DNA from: Enterobacter pseudoroggenkampii
GTDB taxonomy: Bacteria; Pseudomonadota; Gammaproteobacteria; Enterobacterales; Enterobacteriaceae
Direction of reading: 5' to 3'
Assembly (NCBI RefSeq): GCF_026420145.1
Contig: NZ_JAPMLV010000004.1
Coordinates: 186,001 to 250,000, forward strand
Length of the DNA stretch: 64,000 nt
In this document: piece after piece, positions 36,813 through 46,535 of the stretch
Layout of the letters: each line of letters starts with the position of its first letter
Numbering within the stretch: position 1 is the stretch's first letter
Made by a program: the position numbers and the translations under genes
The notes under the pieces: model-generated
Database searches by the model: none
What the model saw: the letters and a program-made list of their open reading frames with translations, nothing else
What the model was told of the DNA's origin: nothing

Positions 36813-37522
36813 TATGCCTTCTCCTGATGGGTCGAACGGGTAAGATAGAATTCCGCGAGCTGTAAATCTTCCGGACGCGTCACTTTAATATTATCAGCGC
36901 GTCCTTCAACAAGCTCAGGGTGGAAACCGCAATATTCCAGCGCAGAGGCTTCGTCCGTGATGGTTGCACCTTCTCTAAGCGCACGCGTTAAGCAGTCGTG
37001 GAGTAATTCGCGGGGGAAAAATTGTGGCGTCAGCGCGTGCCATAAATCGACGCGATCGACGGTGTGGGCGATAGCCTGTTTGCCCGGCTCGGCGCGCTTC
37101 ATGGTGTCGCGCACCGGTGCGGCCAGAATCCCGCCAACCTTGCTTGTTTCGCTCAGGGCCAGCAGACGCGCAAGGTCGTCCTGATGGAGGCACGGACGCG
37201 CCGCGTCATGCACCAGCACCCACGGCGCGTTACCGGCGGCCTGAATGCCCGCCAGCACGGAATCGGCGCGCTCGGCGCCACCGTCAACGACGGTAATCTG
37301 TGGATGATTTGCCAGCGGCAGCTGCGCAAAGCGCGCATCGCCAGGGCTGATAGCGATAATCACCCGCGTCACCCGTGGGTGCGCCAGCAGCGCCGCCACG
37401 GCGTGCTCGAGGATCGTTTTATCGCCAATAGAGAGGTACTGCTTGGGACATTCTGTCTGCATGCGCCGGCCAAAACCTGCGGCCGGCACCACGGCGCATA
37501 CGTCCGAAAAAGTTACTGCCAT
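36812..37522 (-). CDS. ispD: IspD, CDP-ME synthase of the MEP pathway
   Basis: The 236-residue cytidylyltransferase has the nucleotide-binding [18 protein letters not shown] near residues 13-30 and [11 protein letters not shown] near 102-112. It activates methylerythritol phosphate with CTP. ATG at 37522 ([13 protein letters not shown]) is chosen; the frame upstream to 37585 would overlap ftsB. There is a 19-bp gap to ftsB, so ftsB-ispD-ispF-truD-surE-pcm form one unit. Confidence 0.98.
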   Translation of the reverse strand: MAVTFSDVCAVVPAAGFGRRMQTECPKQYLSIGDKTILEHAVAALLAHPRVTRVIIAISPGDARFAQLPLANHPQITVVDGGAERADSVLAGIQAAGNAPWVLVHDAARPCLHQDDLARLLALSETSKVGGILAAPVRDTMKRAEPGKQAIAHTVDRVDLWHALTPQFFPRELLHDCLTRALREGATITDEASALEYCGFHPELVEGRADNIKVTRPEDLQLAEFYLTRSTHQEKA

Positions 37523-37541
37523 GTCGTAATCCTGGGCCTGA

Positions 37542-37853
37542 TTATCGATTGTTTTGTGCTGAGCCCTGATTGCGTTTAGACGCATCCGGAACCAGACGAT
37601 AAAAGGTTTCGCCCGGCTTAGTCATACTGAGTTCATTACGTGCGCGTTCCTCAATCGCCTCTTGCCCGCCATTGAGGTCATCAATTTCAGCAAAGAGTTG
37701 ATCGTTTCGCGCCTTAAGTTTGGCGTTTGTTGCCTGCTGAGCCGCGACGTCATCGCTTACCCGGCTATAGTCGTGCAGTCCGTTCTTACCGAACCACAGC
37801 GAATATTGCAGCCAGATTAGCAAAGCCAGCAACAGCAGCGTTAGTTTACCCAT
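37542..37853 (-). CDS. ftsB: FtsB, divisome membrane protein
   Basis: The 103-residue bitopic protein has a short cytoplasmic N-terminus and one membrane helix ([19 protein letters not shown], residues 4-22). A periplasmic coiled coil ([20 protein letters not shown]) follows. FtsB forms a complex with FtsL and FtsQ at the septum. The 166 bp upstream to ygbE contain no reading frame; promoter elements were not resolved. Confidence 0.97.
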   Translation of the reverse strand: MGKLTLLLLALLIWLQYSLWFGKNGLHDYSRVSDDVAAQQATNAKLKARNDQLFAEIDDLNGGQEAIEERARNELSMTKPGETFYRLVPDASKRNQGSAQNNR

Positions 37854-38019
37854 CCTGCCCCCTGAAAAACGGCATCATCATCCCAAGACTTCCCCAGAGC
37901 ACTACGCCGGGGTAACAGAGATGCCGCAACATCGCGGGCAAATGTACCACATTTTTTCCGCAGAATCGTCCTGCACAATATCGTTACACAGTTGGTTACG
38001 GTTTGAATTATGGCTGAAG

Positions 38020-38346
38020 TTAGCCCATGAGCCACAAAAATAACAGACCAAACATCAGAACCACCGTCACAATCGTGACCACGGTGCTGTACAGGAGCTT
38101 ACCGTTGAGCAACGAGTGCAGCGCAATGCCGACGACAACCGCCACGGGCATCAGCGCCAGAAAGAAAGGCCAGGTGTAGAGAAAGAAGAACAGCGTGTTA
38201 CCGCCGTAGATGAGAAACGGGATACCCAGCGCCAGCAACCATGAGACGAAGCCGATGATGGCCCCAGGAAATGACCAGGTCGTTTCGTCGTCGGTCGCGA
38301 GCGGCTCCGACCCGGTGGTGGTGATGTAATGTTCACTGTTGCGCAT
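38020..38346 (-). CDS. ygbE: YgbE, DUF3561 inner-membrane protein
   Basis: The 108-residue protein has three hydrophobic helices: near residues 27-47, 50-74, and 84-107. Its soluble N-terminus starts MRNSEHYITTTGSEPL. It matches E. coli YgbE in length and in TWPFFLALMPVAVVVGIALHSL. Function is unknown. It lies between ftsB and cysC with a 10-bp-arm hairpin upstream. Confidence 0.95.
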   Translation of the reverse strand: MRNSEHYITTTGSEPLATDDETTWSFPGAIIGFVSWLLALGIPFLIYGGNTLFFFLYTWPFFLALMPVAVVVGIALHSLLNGKLLYSTVVTIVTVVLMFGLLFLWLMG

Positions 38347-38370
38347 AGCTAATCCTGTGACCGTGACTCA

Positions 38371-38397
38371 TCGTTCGGGAAGACAGCTCCCGAACGA
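38371..38397 (-). repeat. Perfect 10-bp inverted repeat between cysC and ygbE
   Basis: TCGTTCGGGA (38371-38380), 7-base loop AGACAGC, TCCCGAACGA (38388-38397). No T-run follows on either strand, so it is not a typical intrinsic terminator. It lies just after the cysC stop on the reverse strand. It may protect the 3' end of the cys mRNA or mark processing. Confidence 0.7.
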
Positions 38398-38404
38398 TAC
38401 CGTC

Positions 38405-39010
38405 TCAGGATCTGATAATATCGTCCCGTCTGAGCAGGTCTAATAATTGGCTTACTAAATTTGTTACCAATTGTTGACCCTCCAGGTGAATTTCAGGCGA
38501 TTCAGGCGCTTCGTATACCGCGTCAATTCCGGTGAAGTTTCGCAGTTCTCCGGCACGCGCTTTTTTGTACAGCCCTTTCGGGTCGCGCGCTTCGCAAATC
38601 TCCAGCGGCGTATCAACAAACACCTCGATAAAGCGATCCTGGCCCACGCGTTCACGCACCATCTGGCGCTCGGCGCGGTGCGGAGAGATAAACGCGGTCA
38701 GCACCACCAGCCCGGCGTCCGCCATCAGGCTGGCCACTTCGCCCACCCGGCGGATGTTCTCTTTACGGTCGTCGTCGCTAAACCCTAAATCGCTGCACAG
38801 GCCGTGACGCACGTTGTCACCATCCAGCAGGTACGTGCTTACGCCCTGCTGATGCAATGCCTCTTCCAGCGCGCCCGCCACCGTTGATTTACCCGAGCCG
38901 GACAGCCCGGTAAACCACAGCACAACCCCACGGTGACCGTGGAGCTGTTCGCGCTGGGCGACGGTCACCGGATGAGGATGCCAGACGACGTTCTCATCAT
39001 GGGCGGCCAT
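38405..39010 (-). CDS. cysC: CysC, adenylylsulfate kinase
   Basis: The 201-residue kinase has P-loop GLSGSGKST (residues about 35-43) and phosphoserine loop region [13 protein letters not shown]. It phosphorylates APS to PAPS with ATP. It overlaps cysN by one base. Last gene of the cysG-cysD-cysN-cysC unit. Confidence 0.98.
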   Translation of the reverse strand: MAAHDENVVWHPHPVTVAQREQLHGHRGVVLWFTGLSGSGKSTVAGALEEALHQQGVSTYLLDGDNVRHGLCSDLGFSDDDRKENIRRVGEVASLMADAGLVVLTAFISPHRAERQMVRERVGQDRFIEVFVDTPLEICEARDPKGLYKKARAGELRNFTGIDAVYEAPESPEIHLEGQQLVTNLVSQLLDLLRRDDIIRS

Positions 39011-40434
39011 TACTTGCCTCCCAGCAGATCGCGTGCGCCCCAGTGCGGGAAGTGTTTACGCACCAGCGCGTTCAGTTCCAGCTCGAAGGCACTGAATTCA
39101 GACGCCACGACAGACTGTTTAATCGGTTCGCGGACCATTCCGGCCCCGACGGTAACGTTGGTCAGCCTGTCGATAAAGATAAGCCCCCCCGTCACCGGGT
39201 TCTGCTGATACGGATCCAGCACCAGCGGTTCGTCGAAGGTCAGATCGACCAGACCAATGCCGTTCAGCGGCAGTTCGGTAACCTCGCGCTGGGTGAGATT
39301 GTTGATGTCCACCTGGAACTGAATACCGTCCACGCGGGCGCGGGTTTTCTTGCCGGCAATTTTGATGTCGTAGCTCTGGCCCGGCGTCAGCGGTTGCTCC
39401 GCCATCCACACCACATCCACGGAAGCCCCCTGTACGGCCGCCAGGGTTTCCTGGGCATCCACCAGCAGATCGCCCCGGCTGATATCAATCTCGTCTTTCA
39501 GCACCAGCGTTACGGCTTCACCGGCGCCCGCTTCCTGCAGGTCACCGTCGAAGGTGACGATGCGGGCGATGGTGGATTCCACGCCGGATGGCAGCACCTT
39601 AACGCGCTGGCCGACCTTCACGGAGCCTGACGCGAGGGTACCTGAGAAACCGCGGAAATCGAGGTTAGGACGGTTAACGTACTGCACCGGGAAGCGCATC
39701 GGCTGGGTGTCGACCACGCGCTGAATTTCAACGGTTTCCAGCACCTCCAGCAGCGTCGGGCCGCTGTACCACGGCATGTTCGCGCTCTGGGAGGCGACGT
39801 TATCCCCTTCCAGCGCCGAGAGCGGTACAAAGCGAATATCCAGATTGCCCGGCAGCTGTTCGGCAAAGGTCAAGTAGCTCTGGCGGATCTCCTCGAACTT
39901 CTCTTCGCTGAAGTTCACCAGATCCATCTTGTTGACCGCCACCACCAGATGTTTGATCCCCAGCAGCGTGGAGATAAAGCTGTGACGACGGGTCTGATCC
40001 AGCACGCCTTTACGCGCGTCCATCAGCAGGATCGCCAGGTCGCAGGTCGACGCGCCGGTCGCCATATTGCGGGTGTACTGTTCGTGCCCCGGGGTGTCGG
40101 CGATAATAAATTTGCGTTTCTCGGTAGAGAAATAGCGGTAGGCCACGTCGATGGTGATGCCCTGCTCACGCTCCGCCTGCAGGCCGTCCACCAGCAGGGC
40201 CAGATCGAGTTTTTCCCCCTGGGTACCGTGACGTTTACTGTCGTTATGCAGGGAAGAGAGCTGATCTTCGTAAATCTGGCGCGTATCGTGCAGCAGGCGG
40301 CCAATCAGGGTACTTTTACCGTCATCCACGCTGCCGCAGGTCAGAAAACGCAGCAGGCTTTTATGTTGCTGCGCGTGCAGATAGGCTTCCACGCCGCCTT
40401 CGTTGGCAATTTGTTGAGCAATAGTGGTGTTCAT
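39010..40434 (-). CDS. cysN: CysN, ATP sulfurylase GTPase subunit
   Basis: The 474-residue EF-Tu-like GTPase has G1 [15 protein letters not shown] (residues about 34-48), G3 [17 protein letters not shown] and G4 NKMDLV. Two beta-barrel domains follow. With CysD it activates sulfate to adenylylsulfate at the cost of GTP. It is separated from cysD by 9 bp and overlaps cysC by one base. Confidence 0.98.
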   Translation of the reverse strand: MNTTIAQQIANEGGVEAYLHAQQHKSLLRFLTCGSVDDGKSTLIGRLLHDTRQIYEDQLSSLHNDSKRHGTQGEKLDLALLVDGLQAEREQGITIDVAYRYFSTEKRKFIIADTPGHEQYTRNMATGASTCDLAILLMDARKGVLDQTRRHSFISTLLGIKHLVVAVNKMDLVNFSEEKFEEIRQSYLTFAEQLPGNLDIRFVPLSALEGDNVASQSANMPWYSGPTLLEVLETVEIQRVVDTQPMRFPVQYVNRPNLDFRGFSGTLASGSVKVGQRVKVLPSGVESTIARIVTFDGDLQEAGAGEAVTLVLKDEIDISRGDLLVDAQETLAAVQGASVDVVWMAEQPLTPGQSYDIKIAGKKTRARVDGIQFQVDINNLTQREVTELPLNGIGLVDLTFDEPLVLDPYQQNPVTGGLIFIDRLTNVTVGAGMVREPIKQSVVASEFSAFELELNALVRKHFPHWGARDLLGGK

Positions 40435-40443
40435 GGCGGCTCC

Positions 40444-41352
40444 TTAGAAATAACCCTGACGTTTCTTCAGCTCCATGGAGCCTGCCTGGTCGCGGTCAAT
40501 CACGCGCCCCTGTCGCTCACTGGTGGTGGACACCAGCATCTCTTCGATGATCTCCGGCAGCGTCTGCGCGCTGGATTCCACCGCGCCGGTCAGCGGCCAG
40601 CAGCCGAGGGTGCGGAAACGGACCATCTGTTTCTTGATCACTTCACCCGGCTGCAGGTCGATGCGATCGTCGTCGATCATCATCAGCATGCCGTCGCGCT
40701 CCAGCACCGGGCGCTCGGCGGCCAGATACAGCGGAACGATCTCGATGTTTTCCAGATAGATGTACTGCCAGATATCCAGCTCGGTCCAGTTAGAGAGCGG
40801 GAAGACGCGAATGCTTTCGCCTTTGTTGATCTGACCATTGTAGTTGTGCCACAGCTCCGGGCGCTGGTTTTTGGGGTCCCAGCGGTGGAAGCGGTCGCGG
40901 AAGGAGTAGATACGCTCTTTGGCGCGGGATTTCTCTTCGTCACGGCGCGCGCCGCCAAAAGCAGCGTCAAAACCGTATTTATTCAGCGCCTGCTTCAGCC
41001 CTTCGGTTTTCATGATATCGGTATGCTTGGCGCTGCCGTGCACGAATGGGTTAATGCCCATCGCCACCCCTTCCGGGTTTTTATGCACCAGCAGCTCGCA
41101 GCCGTAGGCTTTCGCGGTACGGTCGCGAAACTCATACATCTCGCGGAATTTCCAGCCGGTATCCACGTGCAACAGCGGGAACGGCAGCGTGCCCGGATAA
41201 AACGCTTTACGCGCCAGATGCAGCATGACGCTGGAATCTTTACCGATGGAGTACATCATCACCGGGTTAGAAAACTCGGCGGCCACTTCGCGGATGATAT
41301 GGATACTCTCCGCTTCGAGCTGCCGCAGGTGTGTAAGACGTTTTTGGTCCAT
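40444..41352 (-). CDS. cysD: CysD, ATP sulfurylase catalytic subunit
   Basis: The 302-residue adenylyltransferase of the PP-loop family has the SxGKDS motif [18 protein letters not shown] (residues about 35-52). It forms APS from sulfate and ATP together with CysN. 9 bp separate it from both neighbours. Length and sequence match E. coli CysD. Confidence 0.98.
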   Translation of the reverse strand: MDQKRLTHLRQLEAESIHIIREVAAEFSNPVMMYSIGKDSSVMLHLARKAFYPGTLPFPLLHVDTGWKFREMYEFRDRTAKAYGCELLVHKNPEGVAMGINPFVHGSAKHTDIMKTEGLKQALNKYGFDAAFGGARRDEEKSRAKERIYSFRDRFHRWDPKNQRPELWHNYNGQINKGESIRVFPLSNWTELDIWQYIYLENIEIVPLYLAAERPVLERDGMLMMIDDDRIDLQPGEVIKKQMVRFRTLGCWPLTGAVESSAQTLPEIIEEMLVSTTSERQGRVIDRDQAGSMELKKRQGYF

Positions 41353-41361
41353 AACCGTTCC

Positions 41362-42720
41362 TTAAGCCAAATTTACGACAGAAGAACCAAAGCCTTCTGT
41401 ATCGGTTGTGTGTTGGAACCAGGCGAGCGTGCTGTGCAGCTGCACCACTTCTCCCACCACGATCAGGGCGGGCATCGGGGCGTCTTTCGCCAGGGTTGCA
41501 AGATGTTCCAGGGTGCCCGTCGCAACGTGCTGATCGACGCGCGTGCCGCGAGAAATGACGGCAACGGGCGTCGTCGCCTCGCGACCGTGCTGAATAAGCT
41601 GTTCGCTGATATCTGCCGCCTTCATCGTGCCCATGTAGATCGCCAGCGTCTGGCGGCTCTGGGCGAGATGCGACCAGTCGAACGGTGTGCTGTCGGCCTT
41701 GTAGTGGCCGGTCACAAAGGTCACGCTCTGGGCGTAATCGCGGTGGGTCAGCGGGATACCGGCGTAGGCCGTTACCGCAGAGGCCGCCGTAATGCCCGGC
41801 ACCACCTGGAACGGTACGCCCGCTTCGGCTGCCGCCTGCAGCTCTTCGCCGCCGCGACCAAAGATAAACGGATCGCCCCCTTTCAGGCGCACCACGGTTT
41901 TACCCGCTTTGGCGGCGTCAATCAGCATCTGGTTGGTGTCGTGCTGCGGCACCGAGTGCTCGCCAGCCCGTTTGCCGACGCAGATTTGCTCCGCGTCGCG
42001 ACGGATCAGCTCGCGCACGCCGTCGGTAACCAGATGGTCGTAAAACACCACGTCCGCGTCCTGCAGCACCTGCAGTCCGCGCAGCGTCAGGAGCCCGGCA
42101 TCGCCCGGTCCTGCGCCTACCAGAATGATCTCCCCGCCGGTGCTGCCGGGGTTATCCAGTTCGTCTTCAAGAATTTTCTGCGCCGCCGTCTCATTGCCGG
42201 CATGCATCAGGCTGGCAAAGCGGCCGCGAAACACGCGTTCCCAGAAGCGACGGCGTTCCGTCACGCTGGTCAGGCGGGTTTTCAGATGGTTGCGCCAGTA
42301 GCTGGCTTTTTCCGCCATGCGCCCGAGGCTGGTCGGCAGCAGCGCTTCGATTTTTTCCCGCAGCACGCGCGCCAGCACCGGTGCGGTACCGCCGGAGGAG
42401 ATCGCCACCAGCAGCGGCGAACGGTCAACGATCGACGGGAAGATAAATGAGCATAAAGGCTGGTCGTCCACCACGTTCACCAGGCGGTAGCGGGCCTGAG
42501 CGGCCTCGGAAATCCGCCGGTTCAGGTCGCGATCTTCGGTCGCCGCAATCACCAGCACGACGCTGTCGATTTGTGATTCGTCGAAATCCGCTTCTGCTAC
42601 TACCCGCACCTGCGCCCCTGCGCGCTGCAGAAACGCAATTTTGCGATCGGCAATTTCACCCGTGCCAACAACCAGCACCGGCTTCTCTTTTATCGCGGCA
42701 AATAAGGGCAGATAGTCCAC
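41362..42720 (-). CDS. cysG: CysG-type siroheme synthase, cys-operon copy
   Basis: The 452-residue, three-function protein has an N-terminal NAD-binding precorrin-2 dehydrogenase/ferrochelatase part ([36 protein letters not shown]). The C-terminal SAM uroporphyrinogen-III methyltransferase has [17 protein letters not shown] and [17 protein letters not shown]. It makes siroheme for CysI. The N-terminal half differs clearly from E. coli CysG of the nir locus, so it is a paralogue placed in front of cysDNC, as in Klebsiella and Enterobacter. GTG at 42720 gives VDYLPLF as the family start; TTG codons at 42729 and 42726 are less likely. Confidence 0.92.
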   Translation of the reverse strand: MDYLPLFAAIKEKPVLVVGTGEIADRKIAFLQRAGAQVRVVAEADFDESQIDSVVLVIAATEDRDLNRRISEAAQARYRLVNVVDDQPLCSFIFPSIVDRSPLLVAISSGGTAPVLARVLREKIEALLPTSLGRMAEKASYWRNHLKTRLTSVTERRRFWERVFRGRFASLMHAGNETAAQKILEDELDNPGSTGGEIILVGAGPGDAGLLTLRGLQVLQDADVVFYDHLVTDGVRELIRRDAEQICVGKRAGEHSVPQHDTNQMLIDAAKAGKTVVRLKGGDPFIFGRGGEELQAAAEAGVPFQVVPGITAASAVTAYAGIPLTHRDYAQSVTFVTGHYKADSTPFDWSHLAQSRQTLAIYMGTMKAADISEQLIQHGREATTPVAVISRGTRVDQHVATGTLEHLATLAKDAPMPALIVVGEVVQLHSTLAWFQHTTDTEGFGSSVVNLA

Positions 42721-42957
42721 AAGCAACAACTCACTAACAACGAGGAATAGAGGGACTATAGGGGGCGGCTTAGACCGAATGAAATTACGAATTGGAATGA
42801 GTAGTTACTCAATGGAATAACGCCGTGGAAAAGCTAATACCAAAAAGTGCTTAACACGCGAAATTTCGGGCATTTAAGAGCAATTCAAATTGTGTATGGA
42901 CGATCACAGTTTCATACTAAGCGGGTTATTATTTTGCTCAGTTTTTAAGGACTCACT
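42721..42957. promoter_or_regulatory. Divergent control region of cysGDNC and iap
   Basis: 237 bp with no reading frame. It includes a small palindrome TGAGTAGTTACTCA near 42797-42810 and AT-rich stretches. A CysB site for the cys operon is expected here, but CysB sites are too variable for me to assign. Confidence 0.4.
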
Positions 42958-44001
42958 ATGTTCTCCGCAACGCGCCACCGTATTGCTGCCCTGGCGCTCG
43001 GCGTTTGCTTTATTCTTCCTGCCCAGGCAAAAAACCAACCTTATGGTGAAATCGCCACTATGCAGGCGCGGCATATCGCCACCGTCTTTCCTGGCCGTAT
43101 GACCGGTTCGCCTGCGGAAATGCTCTCCGCGGACTATCTTCGCCAGCAGTTTGCCGGGATGGGCTACCAGAGCGATATCCGGTCGTTTCACAGCCGCTAC
43201 GTCTATACCTCACGAAATAAAACGAAAAACTGGCATAACGTGACCGGCAGTACGGTTATTGCGGCACATGAAGGTAGCGCAAAAGAGCAAATTATTATTA
43301 TGGCGCACCTTGATACCTACGCCCCGATGAGTGACGCCGATACGGATAACAACCTCGGCGGGCTGACGCTGCAGGGCATGGACGACAACGCAGCAGGCCT
43401 GGGCGTGATGCTCGAACTGGCCGAGCGGATGAAGGATATTCCAACCCAGTATGGTATCCGTTTCGTGGCCACCAGCGGTGAAGAAGAGGGCAAACTCGGC
43501 GCTGAGAATCTCCTTAAACGCATGAGCGCTGAGGAGAAGAAAAATACGCTGCTGGTGATCAACCTCGATAACCTGATCGTCGGCGACAAGCTCTATTTCA
43601 ACAGCGGGCAAAGTACGCCGGGTACCGTGCGGAAACTGACGCGAGATCGTGCGCTGGCGATTGCCCGCAGCCACGGGGTTTATGCCGCCAGCAACCCCGG
43701 CGGTAACCCGGATTACCCGCGAGGAACGGGCTGCTGCAACGACGGGGAAGTGTTCGATAAGGCGGGCATTCCGGTGCTGTATGTCGAAGCGACAAACTGG
43801 GCATTGGGCAAGAAAGATGGCTATCAGCAGCGGGCTAAATCGAAAGCCTTCCCGGACGGGACAAGCTGGCACAACGTGATGCTGGATAATCAGCAGCACA
43901 TCGATCGCGCGCTGCCGCAGCGGATTGAGCACCGCAGCCGTGATGTGGTGAAGGTGATGCTGCCGCTGGTGAAGGAGCTGGCGAAAGCGGGGAAAGCCTG
44001 A
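42958..44001 (+). CDS. iap: Iap, alkaline-phosphatase isozyme-converting aminopeptidase
   Basis: The 347-residue M28 zinc peptidase has a Sec signal peptide (MFSATRHRIAALALGVCFILPAQA, cleavage near residue 24). Metal-site motifs are MAHLDTYAPM, GMDDNAAGLGVMLEL and TSGEEEGKLGAENL. In E. coli it removes the N-terminal Arg of alkaline phosphatase in the periplasm. The gene is monocistronic. E. coli K-12 has CRISPR arrays and cas genes between iap and cysH; here they are absent. Confidence 0.95.
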   Translation: MFSATRHRIAALALGVCFILPAQAKNQPYGEIATMQARHIATVFPGRMTGSPAEMLSADYLRQQFAGMGYQSDIRSFHSRYVYTSRNKTKNWHNVTGSTVIAAHEGSAKEQIIIMAHLDTYAPMSDADTDNNLGGLTLQGMDDNAAGLGVMLELAERMKDIPTQYGIRFVATSGEEEGKLGAENLLKRMSAEEKKNTLLVINLDNLIVGDKLYFNSGQSTPGTVRKLTRDRALAIARSHGVYAASNPGGNPDYPRGTGCCNDGEVFDKAGIPVLYVEATNWALGKKDGYQQRAKSKAFPDGTSWHNVMLDNQQHIDRALPQRIEHRSRDVVKVMLPLVKELAKAGKA

Positions 44002-44027
44002 TGTTTTAAAGCCTGGTGCGGCCTGAT

Positions 44028-44063
44028 GCCCTCACCCCAACCCTCTCCCACAGGGAGAGGGAG
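44028..44063. repeat. 36-bp enterobacterial hairpin repeat, copy 2
   Basis: Same sequence as 4608-4643 apart from one base, including the 9-bp arms CCCTCTCCC/GGGAGAGGG. Between the convergent ends of iap and cysH. Confidence 0.85.
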
Positions 44064-44072
44064 GATAAAGGA

Positions 44073-44807
44073 TCACCCTTCGTGCAGCCCGCACTCGCGC
44101 TTCAGCCCAAAGAATCGCGTCTCTTCTTCCGCCATTCCCGGTTCCCATTTGCGCGTGGTGTGGGTGTCACCCACCGACAGATAGCCCTGGTCCCACAGCG
44201 GATGGTACTTCAGCCCGTGCTTTTGCAGATACTGATACACCGTCCGGTTATCCCAGTCGATAATCGGCAGCACTTTAAACACCCCGCGCTGGACCGCCAG
44301 CACCGGCAAGGTTGCCCGGCTGCCGGACTGCTCGCGGCGCAGGCCAGCAAACCATGTCTGCGCATTGAGCTCTTTCAGCGCCCGGTTCATCGGCTCAACT
44401 TTGTTGATCTCATTGTATTTCTCAATGCCCTCAACGCCCTGTTCCCACAGCTTACCGTAGCGCGCCTCCTGCCAGGCCGCGCTTTCCGTCGCGCGGTAAA
44501 CTTTGAGGTTCAGCTTGAGCTTGTCCGTCAGCTCGTCAATAAACTGGTAGGTTTCCGGGAACAGGTAGCCGGTATCGGTGAGGATCACCGGAATGTCCGG
44601 ACGGATCTGATTCACCAGATGCAGGCTGACCGCCGCCTGAATACCAAAGCTCGACGACAGCACATAGTCTCCCGGCAGGTTTTCCAGCGCCCACGCCACG
44701 CGCCCTTCGGCGTCCAGCTTTTCAAGGTGGGCATTGGTTTCTGCGAGTGCCAGAATGCGTTCGACTTTTGGCAATGCGTTAAGCGCGTTTAGATCGAGTA
44801 CGGACAT
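44073..44807 (-). CDS. cysH: CysH, PAPS reductase
   Basis: The 244-residue thioredoxin-dependent reductase has the PP-loop [15 protein letters not shown] (residues about 51-65), [10 protein letters not shown], and the catalytic C-terminal Cys in KRECGLHEG. It reduces PAPS to sulfite. It lacks the extra Fe-S cysteines of APS reductases, fitting PAPS as substrate. Last gene of cysJIH, 15 bp after cysI. Confidence 0.98.
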   Translation of the reverse strand: MSVLDLNALNALPKVERILALAETNAHLEKLDAEGRVAWALENLPGDYVLSSSFGIQAAVSLHLVNQIRPDIPVILTDTGYLFPETYQFIDELTDKLKLNLKVYRATESAAWQEARYGKLWEQGVEGIEKYNEINKVEPMNRALKELNAQTWFAGLRREQSGSRATLPVLAVQRGVFKVLPIIDWDNRTVYQYLQKHGLKYHPLWDQGYLSVGDTHTTRKWEPGMAEEETRFFGLKRECGLHEG

Positions 44808-44822
44808 AATTACCTCTCGTGG

Positions 44823-46535
44823 TTACTCCCAGAAATCCCTTGCGGGATCGAGCACCGGGCGAATGATGCCCGCACGCACCGTAAAGTCGCCGAAGCCTTC
44901 ACCCGCTTCGCGCTCTTTCGCCCAGCGCCCGACAAGCTCGTCGATGGAATCAAGAATTTCCGGCTCGGTGATGTTCTCGCGGAACATACGCGGGATGCGC
45001 GTACCGATTCGGTTACCGCCCAGGTGCAGGTTATAACGCCCCGGCGCTTTCCCCACCAGACCCAGCTCGGCCAGCATCGCGCGGCCGCAGCCGTTCGGGC
45101 AGCCGGTGACGCGCATAACAATATGCTCGTCCGGAATACCGTGTTTTTCCAGAATCGCTTCTACCTTGTCAGTAAATGACGGCAGGAAACGCTCCGCTTC
45201 GGCCATCGCCAGCGGACAGGTCGGGAACGACACGCAGGCCATTGAGTTTTCACGCTGCGGCTTCACCGCATCCATTAACCCGTGATCGCGCGCCAGCTTC
45301 TCGATCTTCGCCTTCTGGCTCTCCGGCACGCCGGCAATAATGAGATTCTGGTTAGCGGTAATGCGGAACTCGCCTTTATGGATCTTAGCAATTTCCAGCA
45401 GACCGGTTTTCAGCGGACGGCCCGGATAATCCAGAATACGGCCGTTTTCGATAAACAGCGTCAGGTGCCATTTATTATCGATGCCCTTCACCCAGCCGAT
45501 GCGATCGCCGCGACCGGTGAATTCGTAAGGGCGGATCGGCTCGAATTTGATACCCGCACGACGCTCCACTTCCGCTTTGAACGTCTCAACGCCCACGCGC
45601 TCCAGGGTGTATTTGGTTTTCGCGTTTTTACGGTCGGTACGGTTGCCCCAGTCGCGCTGGGTGGTCACTACCGCTTCCGCCACGGCCAGCGTGTGCTCCA
45701 GCGGCAGGAAGCCGAACTCGCTTGCGGTGCGGGCGTAGGTTTTCTTGTTACCGTGCTCAATGGAGAGGCCGCCGCCCACCAGCAGGTTAAAGCCAATCAG
45801 CTTGCCGTTTTCGGCAATCGCCACGAAGTTCATGTCGTTGGCGTGCAGGTCGATATCGTTCTGCGGTGGAATAACGACCGTGGTTTTAAACTTACGCGGC
45901 AGGTAGGTCTGGCCAAGGATCGGCTCTTCGTCGGTGGTGGCGACTTTTTCCTGATCGAGCCAGATCTCCGCATAGGCGCGCGTGCGCGGCAGCAGGTGCT
46001 CGGAGATCTTCTTCGCCCACTCGTACGCTTCGGCATGCAGCTCGGATTCATACGGATTCGAGGTGCAAAGCACGTTACGGTTCATGTCGTTGGCGGTCGC
46101 CAGCGCGTCCAGCCCAACGGAGTGCAGCATCTGGTGCACCGGCTTGACGTTCTTCTTCAGAATACCGTGGAACTGGAAGGTCTGACGGTTAGTCAGACGG
46201 ATGCTGCCATAGATCGTGTTTTCACCGGCAAACTTGTCGATCGCCTGCCACTGTTTGGTGGTAATCACCCCGCCCGGCAGACGGCAGCGCAGCAGCATCG
46301 CGTGACGCGGCTCCAGCTTCTGTTCTGCACGCTCGGCGCGGATGTCGCGGTCGTCCTGCTGGTACATGCCGTGAAAACGGATCAGCAGGAAGTTGTCGCC
46401 TTTGAAACCGCCGGTGAGACCGTCATTCAGATCTTCAGCAATGGTGCCGCGCAGATAGTTGCTTTCCAGCTTCATGCGCTCGGCGTCTGTCAGTTTACCT
46501 TCGACCACCAGTGGCCCTGGATGTTTTTCGCTCAT
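44823..46535 (-). CDS. cysI: CysI, sulfite reductase haemoprotein subunit
   Basis: The 570-residue subunit binds siroheme and a 4Fe-4S cluster. Four cysteine ligands are in [10 protein letters not shown] and [13 protein letters not shown] (near residues 434-483). It reduces sulfite to sulfide with electrons from CysJ. Siroheme is supplied by CysG encoded 2 kb away. It overlaps cysJ by one base. Confidence 0.98.
   Translation of the reverse strand: MSEKHPGPLVVEGKLTDAERMKLESNYLRGTIAEDLNDGLTGGFKGDNFLLIRFHGMYQQDDRDIRAERAEQKLEPRHAMLLRCRLPGGVITTKQWQAIDKFAGENTIYGSIRLTNRQTFQFHGILKKNVKPVHQMLHSVGLDALATANDMNRNVLCTSNPYESELHAEAYEWAKKISEHLLPRTRAYAEIWLDQEKVATTDEEPILGQTYLPRKFKTTVVIPPQNDIDLHANDMNFVAIAENGKLIGFNLLVGGGLSIEHGNKKTYARTASEFGFLPLEHTLAVAEAVVTTQRDWGNRTDRKNAKTKYTLERVGVETFKAEVERRAGIKFEPIRPYEFTGRGDRIGWVKGIDNKWHLTLFIENGRILDYPGRPLKTGLLEIAKIHKGEFRITANQNLIIAGVPESQKAKIEKLARDHGLMDAVKPQRENSMACVSFPTCPLAMAEAERFLPSFTDKVEAILEKHGIPDEHIVMRVTGCPNGCGRAMLAELGLVGKAPGRYNLHLGGNRIGTRIPRMFRENITEPEILDSIDELVGRWAKEREAGEGFGDFTVRAGIIRPVLDPARDFWE

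Noticed and set aside
39949..42450. 833-codon forward-strand open frame opposite cysN, cysD and cysG
   Set aside because: It is antisense to three well-recognised reverse-strand genes. Its product is rich in His, Arg and Gln without any family pattern, as expected of a GC-rich shadow frame.
44002..44072. CRISPR array
   Set aside because: Only one hairpin repeat is present, with no regular spacers; the repeat also occurs at 4608.
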